DNA from: Prochlorococcus sp. AG-355-I20
GTDB lineage: Bacteria; Cyanobacteriota; Cyanobacteriia; PCC-6307; Cyanobiaceae
Assembly: GCA_003280895.1 (NCBI GenBank)
Contig: QCDM01000014.1
Span: forward strand, 1 to 32,493
Reading direction: 5' to 3'
Length of the DNA stretch: 32,493 bases
Shown: positions 24,093 through 32,493 of the stretch, piece after piece
Layout: each line of letters starts with the position of its first letter
Position numbering within the stretch: position 1 is the stretch's first letter
The notes under the pieces: model-generated
Told to the model about the DNA's origin: nothing
The model's input: only the letters and a program-made list of their open reading frames with translations
The model's database searches: none
Program-made: the position numbers and the translations under genes

Positions 24093-25613
24093 ATGATCAG
24101 CTCACATAAAGATAGTTTTTTAAAGGCTTACAAAGAAGGTAAAAATTTTATACCTATCATTCAAACTTGGCCGGCAGATTTAGAGACTCCATTGTCGACT
24201 TGGTTAAAATTAACTTCAAAAGATTCCCATGGTGTTTTTCTTGAATCTGTTGAAGGTGGGGAAAGTTTAGGTAGGTGGAGTATTGTTGCTACTAGACCTC
24301 TTTGGGAAGCCGTTTGTTATGGAGAAGAAATTGTTAAAACCTGGAATAATGGCAAAACTGAAACACATAGAGGTGATCCTTTTGACATCTTAAGAAGTTG
24401 GACCAAGGAATATAAGTCAACCATTCTCGATGAATTACCATCGATCGGACAGTTGTATGGCTCTTGGGGTTATGAATTAATAAATCGAATAGAACCAAGC
24501 GTTCCAATAAATGCAATATCAGAAAACAATATTCCTTATGGTTCATGGATGTTTTTTGATCAATTAGTTATTTTTGATCAAATAAAAAGATGTATTACTG
24601 CAGTGGTTTATGTAGATATAACTTCCTCAAAAGAGTCTTCGATTGAAGAGTTGTATCTAAACGCAATTTCTAAAATTCAAAAAACTAGAAATTTAATGAG
24701 AGTTCCTCTAAAAGAAAATGAGTTTTTAGATTGGAATGAAAATGAGAATCTGAATTTAGATCTAGAAAGTAATTGGAAGAAAAAAGATTTTGAGGATGCA
24801 GTTCTCTCTGCAAAAGAATACATAAAAAAGGGAGATATCTTCCAAATAGTTTTAAGTCAGAGATTCCAAACTAAAGTCAATAATGATCCCTTTAATTTAT
24901 ATAGAAGTTTGAGGATGGTTAATCCATCTCCTTATATGTCATTTTTTAATTTTGGCTCATGGTACCTAATAGGTTCAAGTCCTGAAGTAATGGTTAAAGC
25001 CGAAAAAAATAAAAATAGTCAGATTGTTGCAAGCTTAAGACCAATAGCTGGCACAAGACCTAGAGGTATTGATAATCAACAAGACTTGGAATTAGAAATG
25101 GATTTATTAAAAGATCCAAAAGAGATAGCTGAGCATGTAATGCTAATTGATCTTGGGAGAAATGATCTTGGAAGAGTTTGTGAAATTGGTACTGTTAAGG
25201 TCAAGGATTTAATGGTTATTGAGAAATATTCACACGTTATGCATATAGTTAGTGAAGTTGAGGGAATCTTAAAAAACAACGCTGACGTATGGGATTTGCT
25301 AAAAGCATCTTTTCCTGCTGGGACAGTGACTGGTGCGCCAAAAATAAGAGCTATGCAATTAATAAAGCACTTTGAAAAAGATGCTAGAGGACCTTATGCT
25401 GGTGTTTACGGATCTATTGATATTAATGGTGCATTAAATACAGCAATTACGATAAGAACTATGATAGTTAAACCCTCAAGAGATGGTAAATATGATGTTT
25501 CAGTGCAAGCAGGAGCTGGAATTGTTGCTGATTCTTTTCCTGAAAATGAATATCAAGAGACAATAAATAAAGCAAAGGGGATACTAAAAGCATTAGCCTG
25601 TTTGGATAAATAA
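24093..25613 (+). CDS. trpE: Anthranilate synthase component I
   Basis: Converts chorismate and ammonia or glutamine to anthranilate, the first step of tryptophan synthesis. The 506-residue protein has the Trp-feedback element FLESVEGGESLGRWSI (Ser52 of the L-E-S triad retained). ELINRIEP-type mid-domain sequence follows, then IFQIVLSQRFQ, PSPYMSFFNF, GSSPEVMV and IAGTRPRG. VMLIDLGRNDLGRVC and the chorismate site GTVTGAPKIRAMQLI come next. The glutaminase partner trpG is not adjacent. gshA begins on the base after the stop codon, so the two are likely co-transcribed. Retention of L-E-S suggests allosteric control at protein level. Confidence 0.95.
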   Translation: MISSHKDSFLKAYKEGKNFIPIIQTWPADLETPLSTWLKLTSKDSHGVFLESVEGGESLGRWSIVATRPLWEAVCYGEEIVKTWNNGKTETHRGDPFDILRSWTKEYKSTILDELPSIGQLYGSWGYELINRIEPSVPINAISENNIPYGSWMFFDQLVIFDQIKRCITAVVYVDITSSKESSIEELYLNAISKIQKTRNLMRVPLKENEFLDWNENENLNLDLESNWKKKDFEDAVLSAKEYIKKGDIFQIVLSQRFQTKVNNDPFNLYRSLRMVNPSPYMSFFNFGSWYLIGSSPEVMVKAEKNKNSQIVASLRPIAGTRPRGIDNQQDLELEMDLLKDPKEIAEHVMLIDLGRNDLGRVCEIGTVKVKDLMVIEKYSHVMHIVSEVEGILKNNADVWDLLKASFPAGTVTGAPKIRAMQLIKHFEKDARGPYAGVYGSIDINGALNTAITIRTMIVKPSRDGKYDVSVQAGAGIVADSFPENEYQETINKAKGILKALACLDK

Positions 25614-26723
25614 ATGAGTCAAAATAATCTTTATAAGGGATTTGAGGTGGAACTTTTCACAGGTTCTTTAAATTCTCATATTGGTGTTTCGGCTGAAATT
25701 GAGAAAAAATTTCCTGATTTTGTAAAAGAGCCAGATAACAGAAATGTTGAATACATAACAACACCTGAAAAAGACTACAATTTTTTATATGAGAAACTAT
25801 TAATTCCTAGAAAAAAGTTAAGACGATGGTTAAACAAAAAAGAGTTAACAATTATTCCTTCATCCACTCTTTGTTTTAAACACGATATTCAATTTCAGAG
25901 ATCTGATATTGACAATGCTTATCATCAATTTATACAAGAAAATTATGGAACATCCATTGCAACTTCCAGTGTACATATAAACGTAGGAATCGATGATTTA
26001 GATAAGCTTTTTGCGGCTATTAGATTAACAAGATCTGAGGCTGCTTTATATCTATCTCTTAGTGCTAGTTCACCTTTTTTAAATAATAAAATTACGGAGA
26101 ATCACTCTCAGAGATGGATGCAGTTTCCTAAAACACCAAGTAAGGTACCTTTTTTTGTAAACCATAATTCCTATATCGATTGGATAGAGGAAAATATAGC
26201 CAATAAAAATATGCAAAATATTAGACATTTTTGGTCTTCAATCAGACCAAATGGTCCCCAAAGACCTTTAATTCTTGATCGTTTGGAATTAAGAATTTGC
26301 GATTTTGTTTATGACATTAACTTGCTTTTAGGAATAACGGCCATGATAGAACTACGAATTTTAAATCTTTTTGAAAATCCAAATACCTTAGATCCCTTGA
26401 ATTCCAGCTTTTTTTCTATTGATAAATTATCAGAAATATGTGATCAAAATGAAACTAATGCTGCTAAAAATAGTCTGAATTCAGAATTAATTCACTGGCA
26501 AGATGGTAAAAAAGTTATTTGTAGAGAGTGGATTCAAAACTTATTATCAGATTTGTCGTCCACAGCAGAAAATTTTGGTATGAAAAATCTTTTAGATCCT
26601 ATTTATAAAGTGCTTGAAGAAGGTAATCAATCTATGAAATGGATAAATCAATATGAAAAAGGTCTTTCTATTGAGCAAATAATGAAAATTTCTATCGAAG
26701 AGATGATAAGGAGTGAGGCCTAA
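25614..26723 (+). CDS. gshA: Glutamate-cysteine ligase, cyanobacterial type
   Basis: Makes gamma-glutamylcysteine, the first step of glutathione synthesis. The 369-residue protein begins LYKGFEVELFTGS, with the early Glu of the ligase fold. It shows EPDNRNVEYITTPEKDY, TSIATSSVHINVGIDD, FFVNHNSYIDWIEENI and IRPNGPQRPLILDRLELRIC (spread over about 205-228). This matches the cyanobacterial GshA family (TIGR02048-like) rather than the E. coli type. It starts immediately after the trpE stop codon with no spacer. An inverted repeat covers its stop codon (26722-26764). Confidence 0.85.
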   Translation: MSQNNLYKGFEVELFTGSLNSHIGVSAEIEKKFPDFVKEPDNRNVEYITTPEKDYNFLYEKLLIPRKKLRRWLNKKELTIIPSSTLCFKHDIQFQRSDIDNAYHQFIQENYGTSIATSSVHINVGIDDLDKLFAAIRLTRSEAALYLSLSASSPFLNNKITENHSQRWMQFPKTPSKVPFFVNHNSYIDWIEENIANKNMQNIRHFWSSIRPNGPQRPLILDRLELRICDFVYDINLLLGITAMIELRILNLFENPNTLDPLNSSFFSIDKLSEICDQNETNAAKNSLNSELIHWQDGKKVICREWIQNLLSDLSSTAENFGMKNLLDPIYKVLEEGNQSMKWINQYEKGLSIEQIMKISIEEMIRSEA

Positions 26724-26764
26724 AATGTTTGATTATTTAAATAAATATTTGATCTTAACATTTT
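26722..26764 (+). terminator. Inverted repeat between gshA and ppc
   Basis: AAAATGTT (26722-26729) pairs perfectly with AACATTTT (26757-26764), and GAT (26731-26733) with ATC (26752-26754) after a small bulge. The repeat overlaps the gshA stop codon and ends 21 bases before the ppc ATG. It could end the trpE-gshA transcript weakly or act on the ppc promoter. A TTGATC (26749-26754) and CATAAT (26774-26779) with 19-base spacing lie within and after it. Confidence 0.35.
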
Positions 26765-26785
26765 CACTTGTGACATAATGATTAT

Positions 26786-29755
26786 ATGGAATCTTTTCGA
26801 CAGATAAAAAATAATAACGTGGATCTGATAAGTAACAATGATCCACTTGATAAAAATCGTCTTTTGATAGAAGATCTCTGGGAATCTGTGCTCAGAGAAG
26901 AATGCCCAGAAGATCAAGCAGAGAGATTGATCCAGCTTAAAGAATTAAGTTATTCAAAACAAATTGATGGCGAAAGTTCAAAAACTTTGAAAAATGAAAT
27001 AGTTGATATTGTAAATTCTATGGATTTAGCAGAATCCATAGCAGCAGCAAGAGCGTTTTCACTGTATTTTCAACTCGTGAATATTTTGGAACAAAGAGTA
27101 GAGGAAGATAGATATATTCAAAGCTTTACCAATAAGGATGTTCAAAAATCCCCCGATAATCTCGATCCTTTTGCTCCAGCATTGGCTAGGCAAAATGCTC
27201 CGGTAACTTTTAGAGAACTATTTTACAGGCTGAGAAAATTAAATGTACCACCAGGAAAATTGGAGGAGTTATTGCAGGAAATGGATATTCGTTTAGTCTT
27301 TACTGCACATCCTACGGAGATAGTAAGACATACGATTAGACATAAGCAAACAAGAGTAGCAAATTTGCTAAAAAAAATTCAGATTGAGCAATTCCTAACA
27401 AAAGAAGAAAAAAATTCTCTAAAAATCCAACTAAAAGAAGAAGTAAGACTTTGGTGGAGAACAGATGAATTGCATCAATTTAAACCTTCAGTTTTAGATG
27501 AGGTTGATTATGCCTTGCATTATTTTCAGCAAGTTTTATTTAATGCGATGCCTCAATTGAGGGGTAGAATCGCTGAAGCCCTCACCGAAAATTATCCAGA
27601 TGTTCAGATGCCCTCTGAATCTTTTTGTAACTTCGGTTCTTGGGTAGGCTCGGATAGGGACGGTAATCCATCGGTCACTCCTGAAATAACATGGAGAACT
27701 GCATGCTACCAAAGGCAGTTGATGTTGGAAAGATATATTACTGCTACGTCTAATCTTAGAGATCAATTAAGTGTCTCGATGCAATGGAGTCAAGTCAGTT
27801 CTTCTCTATTAGAGTCACTTGAAACTGACAGGGTTAAGTTCCCTGAAATATATGAAGCTAGAGCTACAAGGTATAGATCAGAACCCTACAGATTGAAATT
27901 AAGTTATATTTTAGAGAAATTAAGGCTAACACAAGAAAGAAATAATTTATTAGCTGATAGTGGGTGGAAATTTGCCTTAGAAGGAGAAATAGATAACAAA
28001 AATTTAGATAAAGTTGAAAATTTGTATTACAAGTCAGTAAACGAATTTACTTATGATCTCGAACTAATTAAAAATAGCTTGATTAGTACAGATTTAACTT
28101 GTGAGTCTGTAAACACCTTACTTACTCAAGTTCATATTTTTGGATTTTCTCTGGCAAGTTTAGATATTCGTCAAGAGAGTACGAGGCATAGTGATGCCAT
28201 ACAAGAGCTTACAAATCATCTTGATTTATCTGTTCAATATGACCAAATGTCCGAGGAAGAGAAAATTAAATGGCTTATGGACGAATTAAATACAAAAAGG
28301 CCTTTAATTCCATCTGACGTTAACTGGACAAAAACTACAGAAGAAACCTTTTCAGTTTTTAAAATGGTTAAGAGACTTCAGCAAGAATTTGGAAGTCGCA
28401 TTTGCCATTCTTACGTAATTTCAATGAGTCATAGTGCATCTGATTTGCTTGAAGTTCTCTTACTAGCAAAAGAAATGGGACTTATTGATAAAAATTCACA
28501 AAATTCAAAATTATTAGTTGTACCTCTTTTTGAAACTGTGGAAGACCTTAAAAGAGCACCAAAAGTAATGGAAAAGTTGTTTAAATTAGATTTCTATATA
28601 TCATTATTGCCAAAAGTAGGAGAATCTTTTAAACCTCTGCAAGAATTAATGCTTGGCTATTCTGATAGCAATAAAGATTCGGGTTTTGTTTCTAGTAATT
28701 GGGAAATTCATAGAGCCCAAATAGCTCTTCAAAATCTCTCAAGTAGAAATAACATATTGCTAAGACTTTTTCATGGAAGAGGCGGTTCTGTAGGTAGAGG
28801 AGGAGGACCAGCCTATCAGGCAATATTGGCTCAACCAAGCGGCACTTTAAAAGGGCGAATAAAAATAACAGAACAAGGTGAAGTTTTAGCTTCTAAATAT
28901 AGTCTTCCCGAACTGGCTTTGTACAATCTTGAGACTGTCACTACAGCGGTAATTCAAAATAGTTTGGTCAATAATAGACTTGATGCTACTCCAGAATGGA
29001 ATCAATTAATGTCTAGGTTGGCAGAAACATCAAGGTCTCATTACAGAAAATTAGTGCATGAAAATCCTGATTTGTTAAATTTCTTTCAAGAGGTGACTCC
29101 AATAGAAGAAATAAGTAAATTACAGATATCTAGTAGGCCTGCTAGAAGAAAAAAAGGTGCAAAAGATTTATCAAGTTTAAGAGCTATTCCATGGGTATTT
29201 GGTTGGACACAAAGTAGATTTCTTTTGCCAAGTTGGTTTGGAGTAGGCACTGCATTGTCATCTGAATTAAATTTAGATCCACAACAAATTGAACTATTAA
29301 GAGTTCTGCATCAAAGATGGCCATTTTTTAGGATGCTTATATCTAAGGTAGAAATGACATTATCTAAGGTAGATTTGGAAGTTGCTAAATATTATGTTGA
29401 TACTCTTGGTAGTAAAGAAAATAAAGATTCTTTTGATGATATTTTTAAAGTAATCTCTAAAGAATATAATCTTACAAAATCCTTAATACTTGAAATTACT
29501 GGTAAAAATAAGCTCCTAGAATCTGATAGAGACTTGAAATCATCAGTAAGCTTGAGAAATAAGACAATTATTCCATTAGGGTTTTTGCAGGTTTCACTTC
29601 TAAGAAGACTAAGAGAACAGACAAGACAACCCCCAATAAGTGAATTCATTTTAGATAAAGATGAATCTAGAAGAGCTTACAGCAGAAGTGAACTATTGAG
29701 GGGAGCACTTTTAACTATTAATGGGATAGCTGCTGGCATGAGAAATACAGGTTGA
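26786..29755 (+). CDS. ppc: Phosphoenolpyruvate carboxylase
   Basis: Carboxylates phosphoenolpyruvate with bicarbonate to oxaloacetate, refilling the cycle that feeds 2-oxoglutarate production. The 989-residue protein has all catalytic signatures. [18 protein letters not shown] holds the catalytic His. [68 protein letters not shown] and the C-terminal [12 protein letters not shown] are also present. There is no N-terminal plant-type phosphorylation site. Cyanobacterial enzymes of this length are usual. The GNAT-like gene begins 3 bases after the stop codon. Together with icd it supplies carbon for nitrogen assimilation. Confidence 0.98.
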   Translation: MESFRQIKNNNVDLISNNDPLDKNRLLIEDLWESVLREECPEDQAERLIQLKELSYSKQIDGESSKTLKNEIVDIVNSMDLAESIAAARAFSLYFQLVNILEQRVEEDRYIQSFTNKDVQKSPDNLDPFAPALARQNAPVTFRELFYRLRKLNVPPGKLEELLQEMDIRLVFTAHPTEIVRHTIRHKQTRVANLLKKIQIEQFLTKEEKNSLKIQLKEEVRLWWRTDELHQFKPSVLDEVDYALHYFQQVLFNAMPQLRGRIAEALTENYPDVQMPSESFCNFGSWVGSDRDGNPSVTPEITWRTACYQRQLMLERYITATSNLRDQLSVSMQWSQVSSSLLESLETDRVKFPEIYEARATRYRSEPYRLKLSYILEKLRLTQERNNLLADSGWKFALEGEIDNKNLDKVENLYYKSVNEFTYDLELIKNSLISTDLTCESVNTLLTQVHIFGFSLASLDIRQESTRHSDAIQELTNHLDLSVQYDQMSEEEKIKWLMDELNTKRPLIPSDVNWTKTTEETFSVFKMVKRLQQEFGSRICHSYVISMSHSASDLLEVLLLAKEMGLIDKNSQNSKLLVVPLFETVEDLKRAPKVMEKLFKLDFYISLLPKVGESFKPLQELMLGYSDSNKDSGFVSSNWEIHRAQIALQNLSSRNNILLRLFHGRGGSVGRGGGPAYQAILAQPSGTLKGRIKITEQGEVLASKYSLPELALYNLETVTTAVIQNSLVNNRLDATPEWNQLMSRLAETSRSHYRKLVHENPDLLNFFQEVTPIEEISKLQISSRPARRKKGAKDLSSLRAIPWVFGWTQSRFLLPSWFGVGTALSSELNLDPQQIELLRVLHQRWPFFRMLISKVEMTLSKVDLEVAKYYVDTLGSKENKDSFDDIFKVISKEYNLTKSLILEITGKNKLLESDRDLKSSVSLRNKTIIPLGFLQVSLLRRLREQTRQPPISEFILDKDESRRAYSRSELLRGALLTINGIAAGMRNTG

Positions 29756-29758
29756 TAA

Positions 29759-30202
29759 TTGCAATATTCTAAAAAAAAACTTGTTCTTCCAGAAGGTTAT
29801 TTTGTTAACTCTTCTCAAATTCCATTAGCTAAAGAAGTTAACAAACTTTTAGCTAATTGTGGTTGCGAGACATTTCCAATAAAACCTCTTTCAGATGCTA
29901 TTCAGAAAAGTAATTTCTTTTTTACCATACAAAATCAACAAAAAAATAAATTATATGGTTTTGTAAGGGTTACGTCCGACAGGGGATTGAATGCTAACCT
30001 ATGGAATTTAAGTGCATTGCCAGGTAATAATCAGCAACTTTATTATTCAATATTGCTTCAAGTAACTATTGAGAAAATAAATAGAGAAATGCCCGGATGC
30101 AGCATTTCTGTACAGGCTCCAGTATCTTCTTTTATAAGTTTAGAGGAAAATGGATTCATAATAGATCCAAATGGAATAAGAGTAATGGGATATAAACTTT
30201 AA
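29759..30202 (+). CDS. GNAT-like acetyltransferase family protein
   Basis: A 147-residue protein with the look of a small GNAT domain: a central beta hairpin FFFTIQNQQKNKLYGFVRVT, then SDRGLNANLWNLSALPG. A helix follows (YYSILLQVTIEKINREMPG), and the C-terminal strand pair SFISLEENGFIIDPNGIRVM resembles the E-x-x-G-F element. The acetyl-CoA loop R/Q-x-x-G-x-G/A is not clear, so activity is uncertain. The start is TTG at 29759, 3 bases after the ppc stop codon; no ATG or GTG lies nearby. It is likely co-transcribed with ppc. The target is unknown. Confidence 0.6.
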   Translation: MQYSKKKLVLPEGYFVNSSQIPLAKEVNKLLANCGCETFPIKPLSDAIQKSNFFFTIQNQQKNKLYGFVRVTSDRGLNANLWNLSALPGNNQQLYYSILLQVTIEKINREMPGCSISVQAPVSSFISLEENGFIIDPNGIRVMGYKL

Positions 30203-30213
30203 AAATCATTCTA

Positions 30214-30287
30214 CGAGCATGGAGGGATTCGAACCCCCGACTCTCAGAACCGGAATCTGATGCTCTATCCAACTGAGCTACATGCCC
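30214..30287 (-). tRNA. trnR: tRNA-Arg (anticodon CCG)
   Basis: Read on the minus strand, GGGCATG pairs with CATGCTC (one G.U) and the discriminator is G. The D arm AGCTCAGTTGGATAGAGC is standard. The anticodon arm TCAGA-TTCCGGT-TCTGA gives CCG, reading the rare arginine codon CGG. The T arm GGGGG-TTCGAAT-CCCTC is intact with one G.U pair. No CCA is encoded. It is 74 bases long and convergent with the GNAT-like gene 11 bases away. Confidence 0.96.
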
Positions 30288-30364
30288 TTTAATTTTTCAA
30301 TTTCTTTAAAGAGAATCTAAATATTTTAAACTTAGCTAATTTAATTAATGAATGCATAAAAACA

Positions 30365-31456
30365 ATTTTTTTAAATAAATTAAAAATTAAAAATTTTCGG
30401 AACCATAAAAGTTTTGAAATTGATCTAAAAGAGCAAAGAGCAATTGTGCTTGGCTGCAATGGCATTGGCAAGTCAAATTTACTTGAATCGGTTGAATTTT
30501 TAAGTCAATTAAAATCTAATAGAGCATTAAGCGATAAAGATTTAATTGAGAATGACAGTGATATGGCTGTAGTTACAGGACAGATAAATTTTAAAGACGA
30601 TTTAAAGTTAAATTTATTCCGAAAAGGGCCTAAAAGAATTTATGTTAATGAATCAATCTTGAAAAAACAGAGTGAAATTAAGAATTATATTAGGAGTGTA
30701 TGTTTCTGTTCTAATGATATAGATATTGTTAGAAGTGAACCCAGTTATCGAAGATCATGGATTGATAAAGTCGTATCTCAGCTTGAACCAGTATATTTAG
30801 ACCTGATAAATAGATTTAATAGGCTTTTAAAACAAAGAAGTCATTTTTGGCGTTCGGAAAGTTTCTTAAAAACCCAATCCACAGATATTGTTGAAAGCTT
30901 TGATATTCAAATGTCAATAATAAGTACAAGAATTTTTCGGCGCAGAAGAAGAGCTTTATTAAAAATAAAACCATATGTTGAATATTGGCATAATCATTTA
31001 AGTAAATCTAAAGAGCAAATAGAAATAAATTATCTATCGGGGATACAAAATATAAGTCCAGAGGAAGAAGAAGAAGAAGTTATTAGTAAAAAAATAGCAG
31101 AACAACTCTTAAATCAGCGTTCAATAGAAGCATTGACTGGTAAATGTAATTTTGGCCCTCATCGTGATGATATTGAGTTTCTAATTAATAATGTTTCAGT
31201 TAGAAAATATGGTTCCTCAGGACAGCAAAGGACTTTTATCTTGGCTTTGAAGATTGCTGAACTCGATTTATTAACTAAAACATTAAATGTTCCTCCAATA
31301 CTTATATTGGATGATGTCTTGGCGGAATTAGATTTAACCAGGCAAAATTTATTATTAAATTCTGTTGGTAAAGATAGTCAATGTTTTATAAGTGCGACAC
31401 ATTTAGATAAATTTAATCAGTCTTTCTTAGGCTCTTCACAAATGATTCACTTATAA
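30365..31456 (+). CDS. recF: DNA replication and repair protein RecF (start codon uncertain)
   Basis: SMC-like ABC ATPase that loads RecA at gapped DNA with RecO and RecR. LKIKNFRNHKSFEIDL is the family N-terminus, followed by LGCNGIGKSNLLESVEFLSQ (Walker A). YGSSGQQRTFILALKIAEL is the ABC signature and PPILILDDVLAELD is Walker B. The first canonical start in frame is GTG at 30446, which would delete the N-terminal strand before Walker A. Upstream the frame stays open past the tRNA but contains no ATG, GTG, TTG or CTG. I mark an ATT at 30365, giving 363 residues, a usual RecF length. A T7 run at 30366-30372 could hide a frameshift from the ATG at 30352. A run of six Glu codons (31061-31078) sits in the middle of the protein. 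Confidence 0.85.
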   Translation: MFLNKLKIKNFRNHKSFEIDLKEQRAIVLGCNGIGKSNLLESVEFLSQLKSNRALSDKDLIENDSDMAVVTGQINFKDDLKLNLFRKGPKRIYVNESILKKQSEIKNYIRSVCFCSNDIDIVRSEPSYRRSWIDKVVSQLEPVYLDLINRFNRLLKQRSHFWRSESFLKTQSTDIVESFDIQMSIISTRIFRRRRRALLKIKPYVEYWHNHLSKSKEQIEINYLSGIQNISPEEEEEEVISKKIAEQLLNQRSIEALTGKCNFGPHRDDIEFLINNVSVRKYGSSGQQRTFILALKIAELDLLTKTLNVPPILILDDVLAELDLTRQNLLLNSVGKDSQCFISATHLDKFNQSFLGSSQMIHL

Positions 31457-31508
31457 TTTTTAAAATGCATGTTTTTTAGCTAATCTTAATTTTATATAAA
31501 TTTCTTAA

Positions 31509-31943
31509 ATGGAAATCTACAAAAAAAGTCAAATTTTAAGTTCGTTAAGTAATGAGCAAAAATTAATTCATCAAAGTAAACACCTTTTGTTGGAACTTTA
31601 TAGATGTGATAGCGAAAAATTAAATGACGAATCCTTTTTGCGCTGTATTTTAAATAGATCTGCTAAATTGGCAAATGCTACAGTTTTGAATTTGATAAGT
31701 AATAAATTTGAGCCTCAAGGGGTTACGGCAATTGCATTACTGGCAGAATCTCATATTTCAATACATACTTGGCCTGAATCTAATTATTCGGCAGTCGATA
31801 TTTTTACATGTGGTCAAAATATGATGCCTGAACTAGCTAGTCAATATTTAATTGAATCTTTGATGGCTAAAGAACATTCTTTGCGTGTCATTGAGCGAAA
31901 TCCACCTTCAGCAGTCTCTAATCAGATCAGAACGGTTGTTTGA
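31509..31943 (+). CDS. speD: S-adenosylmethionine decarboxylase proenzyme
   Basis: Makes decarboxylated AdoMet, the aminopropyl donor for spermidine. The 144-residue proenzyme contains LLAESHISIHTWPE, where chain cleavage between Glu80 and Ser81 creates the pyruvoyl group from the Ser. His86 and Cys101 (DIFTCGQ) match the processing and proton-donor residues of the bacterial short (SpeH) class. It starts at the ATG at 31509, 52 bases after recF, with a TATAAA-like element in the gap. speE is not in the window. The stop codon lies 6 bases from the larE stop codon on the opposite strand. Confidence 0.95.
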   Translation: MEIYKKSQILSSLSNEQKLIHQSKHLLLELYRCDSEKLNDESFLRCILNRSAKLANATVLNLISNKFEPQGVTAIALLAESHISIHTWPESNYSAVDIFTCGQNMMPELASQYLIESLMAKEHSLRVIERNPPSAVSNQIRTVV

Positions 31944-31949
31944 CAATAT

Positions 31950-32493
31950 TTACCTATTTAATTTTCCGCTTACAAGTCCCTCAAGATCTAAACTTGTGCA
32001 ATTAAATCCTAAATTAGAAAAATATTGAACTAACTCACTAAAATTAAATTTGTTAAAAAAATGCTTTAATTCATCTTGAGGAATTTCTATTCTTGCAGTT
32101 GAGCCTTGGCATCTAACTCTAACCTCCGATATTCCACATTCTTTAAGATATTCTTCTGCTTTCTCAACCATTTTTAGCCTTTCACTAGTTATTTCATGGC
32201 CATAAGGAAATCTTGATGATAAACAAGGTTGAGCAGGTTTATCCCACCAAGGAAAACCCAATGCTCTTGATATATCCCTAATGTCTTGTTTTGAGACTTT
32301 AAATTTTGCAAGGGGAGAGATAACTCCTGCTTGTTTTGAGGCTTGTATACCTGGTCTGTAATCTTTAAGGTCATCCAGATTGACTCCATCTAAAACTATC
32401 TTGTAATTAAGTTTTTTAGAGAGGTAGGTTGTATGTTTGTGGAGCTCTTTTTTGCATGCAAAGCACCTATCCTTGGGATTTTTACTGTAACTT
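31950..32493 (-). CDS. larE: LarE-like PP-loop sulfurtransferase (5' end cut off by window edge)
   Basis: Belongs to the LarE family, which adds sulfur to a pyridinium dicarboxylate precursor during synthesis of the nickel-pincer cofactor of lactate racemase. The frame runs off the window, so 180 complete C-terminal codons are seen and the N-terminal PP-loop is outside. Visible motifs are RCFACKKELHKH, VLDGVNLDDLKDYRPG, SPLAKFKVSKQDIRDISRAL and WWDKPAQPCLSSRFPYG, which follow LarE in order. The Cys of PCLSSR (codon 32223-32225) is at the sulfur-donor position. The C-X2-C pair at 32454-32465 adds two more cysteines. No larA, larB or larC is visible. ExsB/QueC-type PP-loop enzymes are less likely. 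Confidence 0.85.
   Translation of the reverse strand, partial: SYSKNPKDRCFACKKELHKHTTYLSKKLNYKIVLDGVNLDDLKDYRPGIQASKQAGVISPLAKFKVSKQDIRDISRALGFPWWDKPAQPCLSSRFPYGHEITSERLKMVEKAEEYLKECGISEVRVRCQGSTARIEIPQDELKHFFNKFNFSELVQYFSNLGFNCTSLDLEGLVSGKLNR

Noticed and set aside
1..32493. CRISPR arrays, insertion sequences, prophage genes, toxin-antitoxin or defence systems
   Set aside because: No direct-repeat arrays, transposase or integrase motifs or phage structural genes were seen; gene content is core metabolism throughout, and the two tRNA genes have no integrase beside them.

Overview
The window looks like core chromosome from a marine picocyanobacterium, most likely a high-light-adapted Prochlorococcus. 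The base composition is very AT-rich and genes are tightly packed. Markers are psaD (photosystem I), an adjacent ho1-pebA-pebB bilin operon, the cyanobacterial panC-cmk fusion, a cyanobacterial-type gshA, and a CCB1-like cytochrome b6f assembly factor. These assignments rest on protein motifs read by eye and on family knowledge; no database search was run. I see no insertion sequence, prophage, CRISPR array or obvious island.

Layout. 1-2246 (minus) is glycogen phosphorylase, cut by the window edge. 2401-6938 (plus) holds a CPA-type Na+/H+ antiporter, an alpha/beta hydrolase, an aldose/hexose-phosphate mutarotase-like protein and a DUF1537 four-carbon-acid sugar kinase. icd lies opposite (6941-8365, minus). 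8576-11759 (plus) holds a hypothetical protein, ho1, pebA, pebB and a low-molecular-weight phosphatase, facing panC-cmk (minus). purM, a 214-residue hypothetical protein and a 55-residue tetracysteine microprotein follow (13392-15364). Next come tRNA-Cys (minus), an LpxB-related glycosyltransferase-like gene, an 88-residue hypothetical protein and an RNase D-like exonuclease (minus). 18024-19636 holds the CCB1-like gene and hemF. 19793-23499 holds mrp, rodA and a degenerate histidine kinase-like gene. 23611-30202 holds psaD, trpE, gshA, ppc and a GNAT-like gene. The end has tRNA-Arg (minus), recF, speD and a partial larE (minus).

Functional themes. Tetrapyrrole and electron-transport genes recur (ho1, pebA, pebB, hemF, CCB1-like, psaD). 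Central carbon genes that meet nitrogen assimilation are also present (icd, ppc, glgP). The remainder is housekeeping: purine, pantothenate, tryptophan, glutathione and polyamine synthesis, DNA repair, and cell shape.

The most interesting signals are small-scale. A terminator-like hairpin with a T tract sits 10 bases before the antiporter start codon. A 13-bp inverted repeat flanks a near-NtcA site just upstream of icd. The conserved recF N-terminus is in frame but has no canonical start codon, with a T7 run that could explain it. The histidine kinase-like protein keeps its phosphoacceptor His box but lacks recognisable ATP-binding boxes. An overlapping tetracysteine microprotein is followed by a long two-part hairpin. 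LarE has three cysteines where an iron-sulfur cluster would bind in one subfamily. Four convergent gene pairs are separated by 2 to 6 bases.
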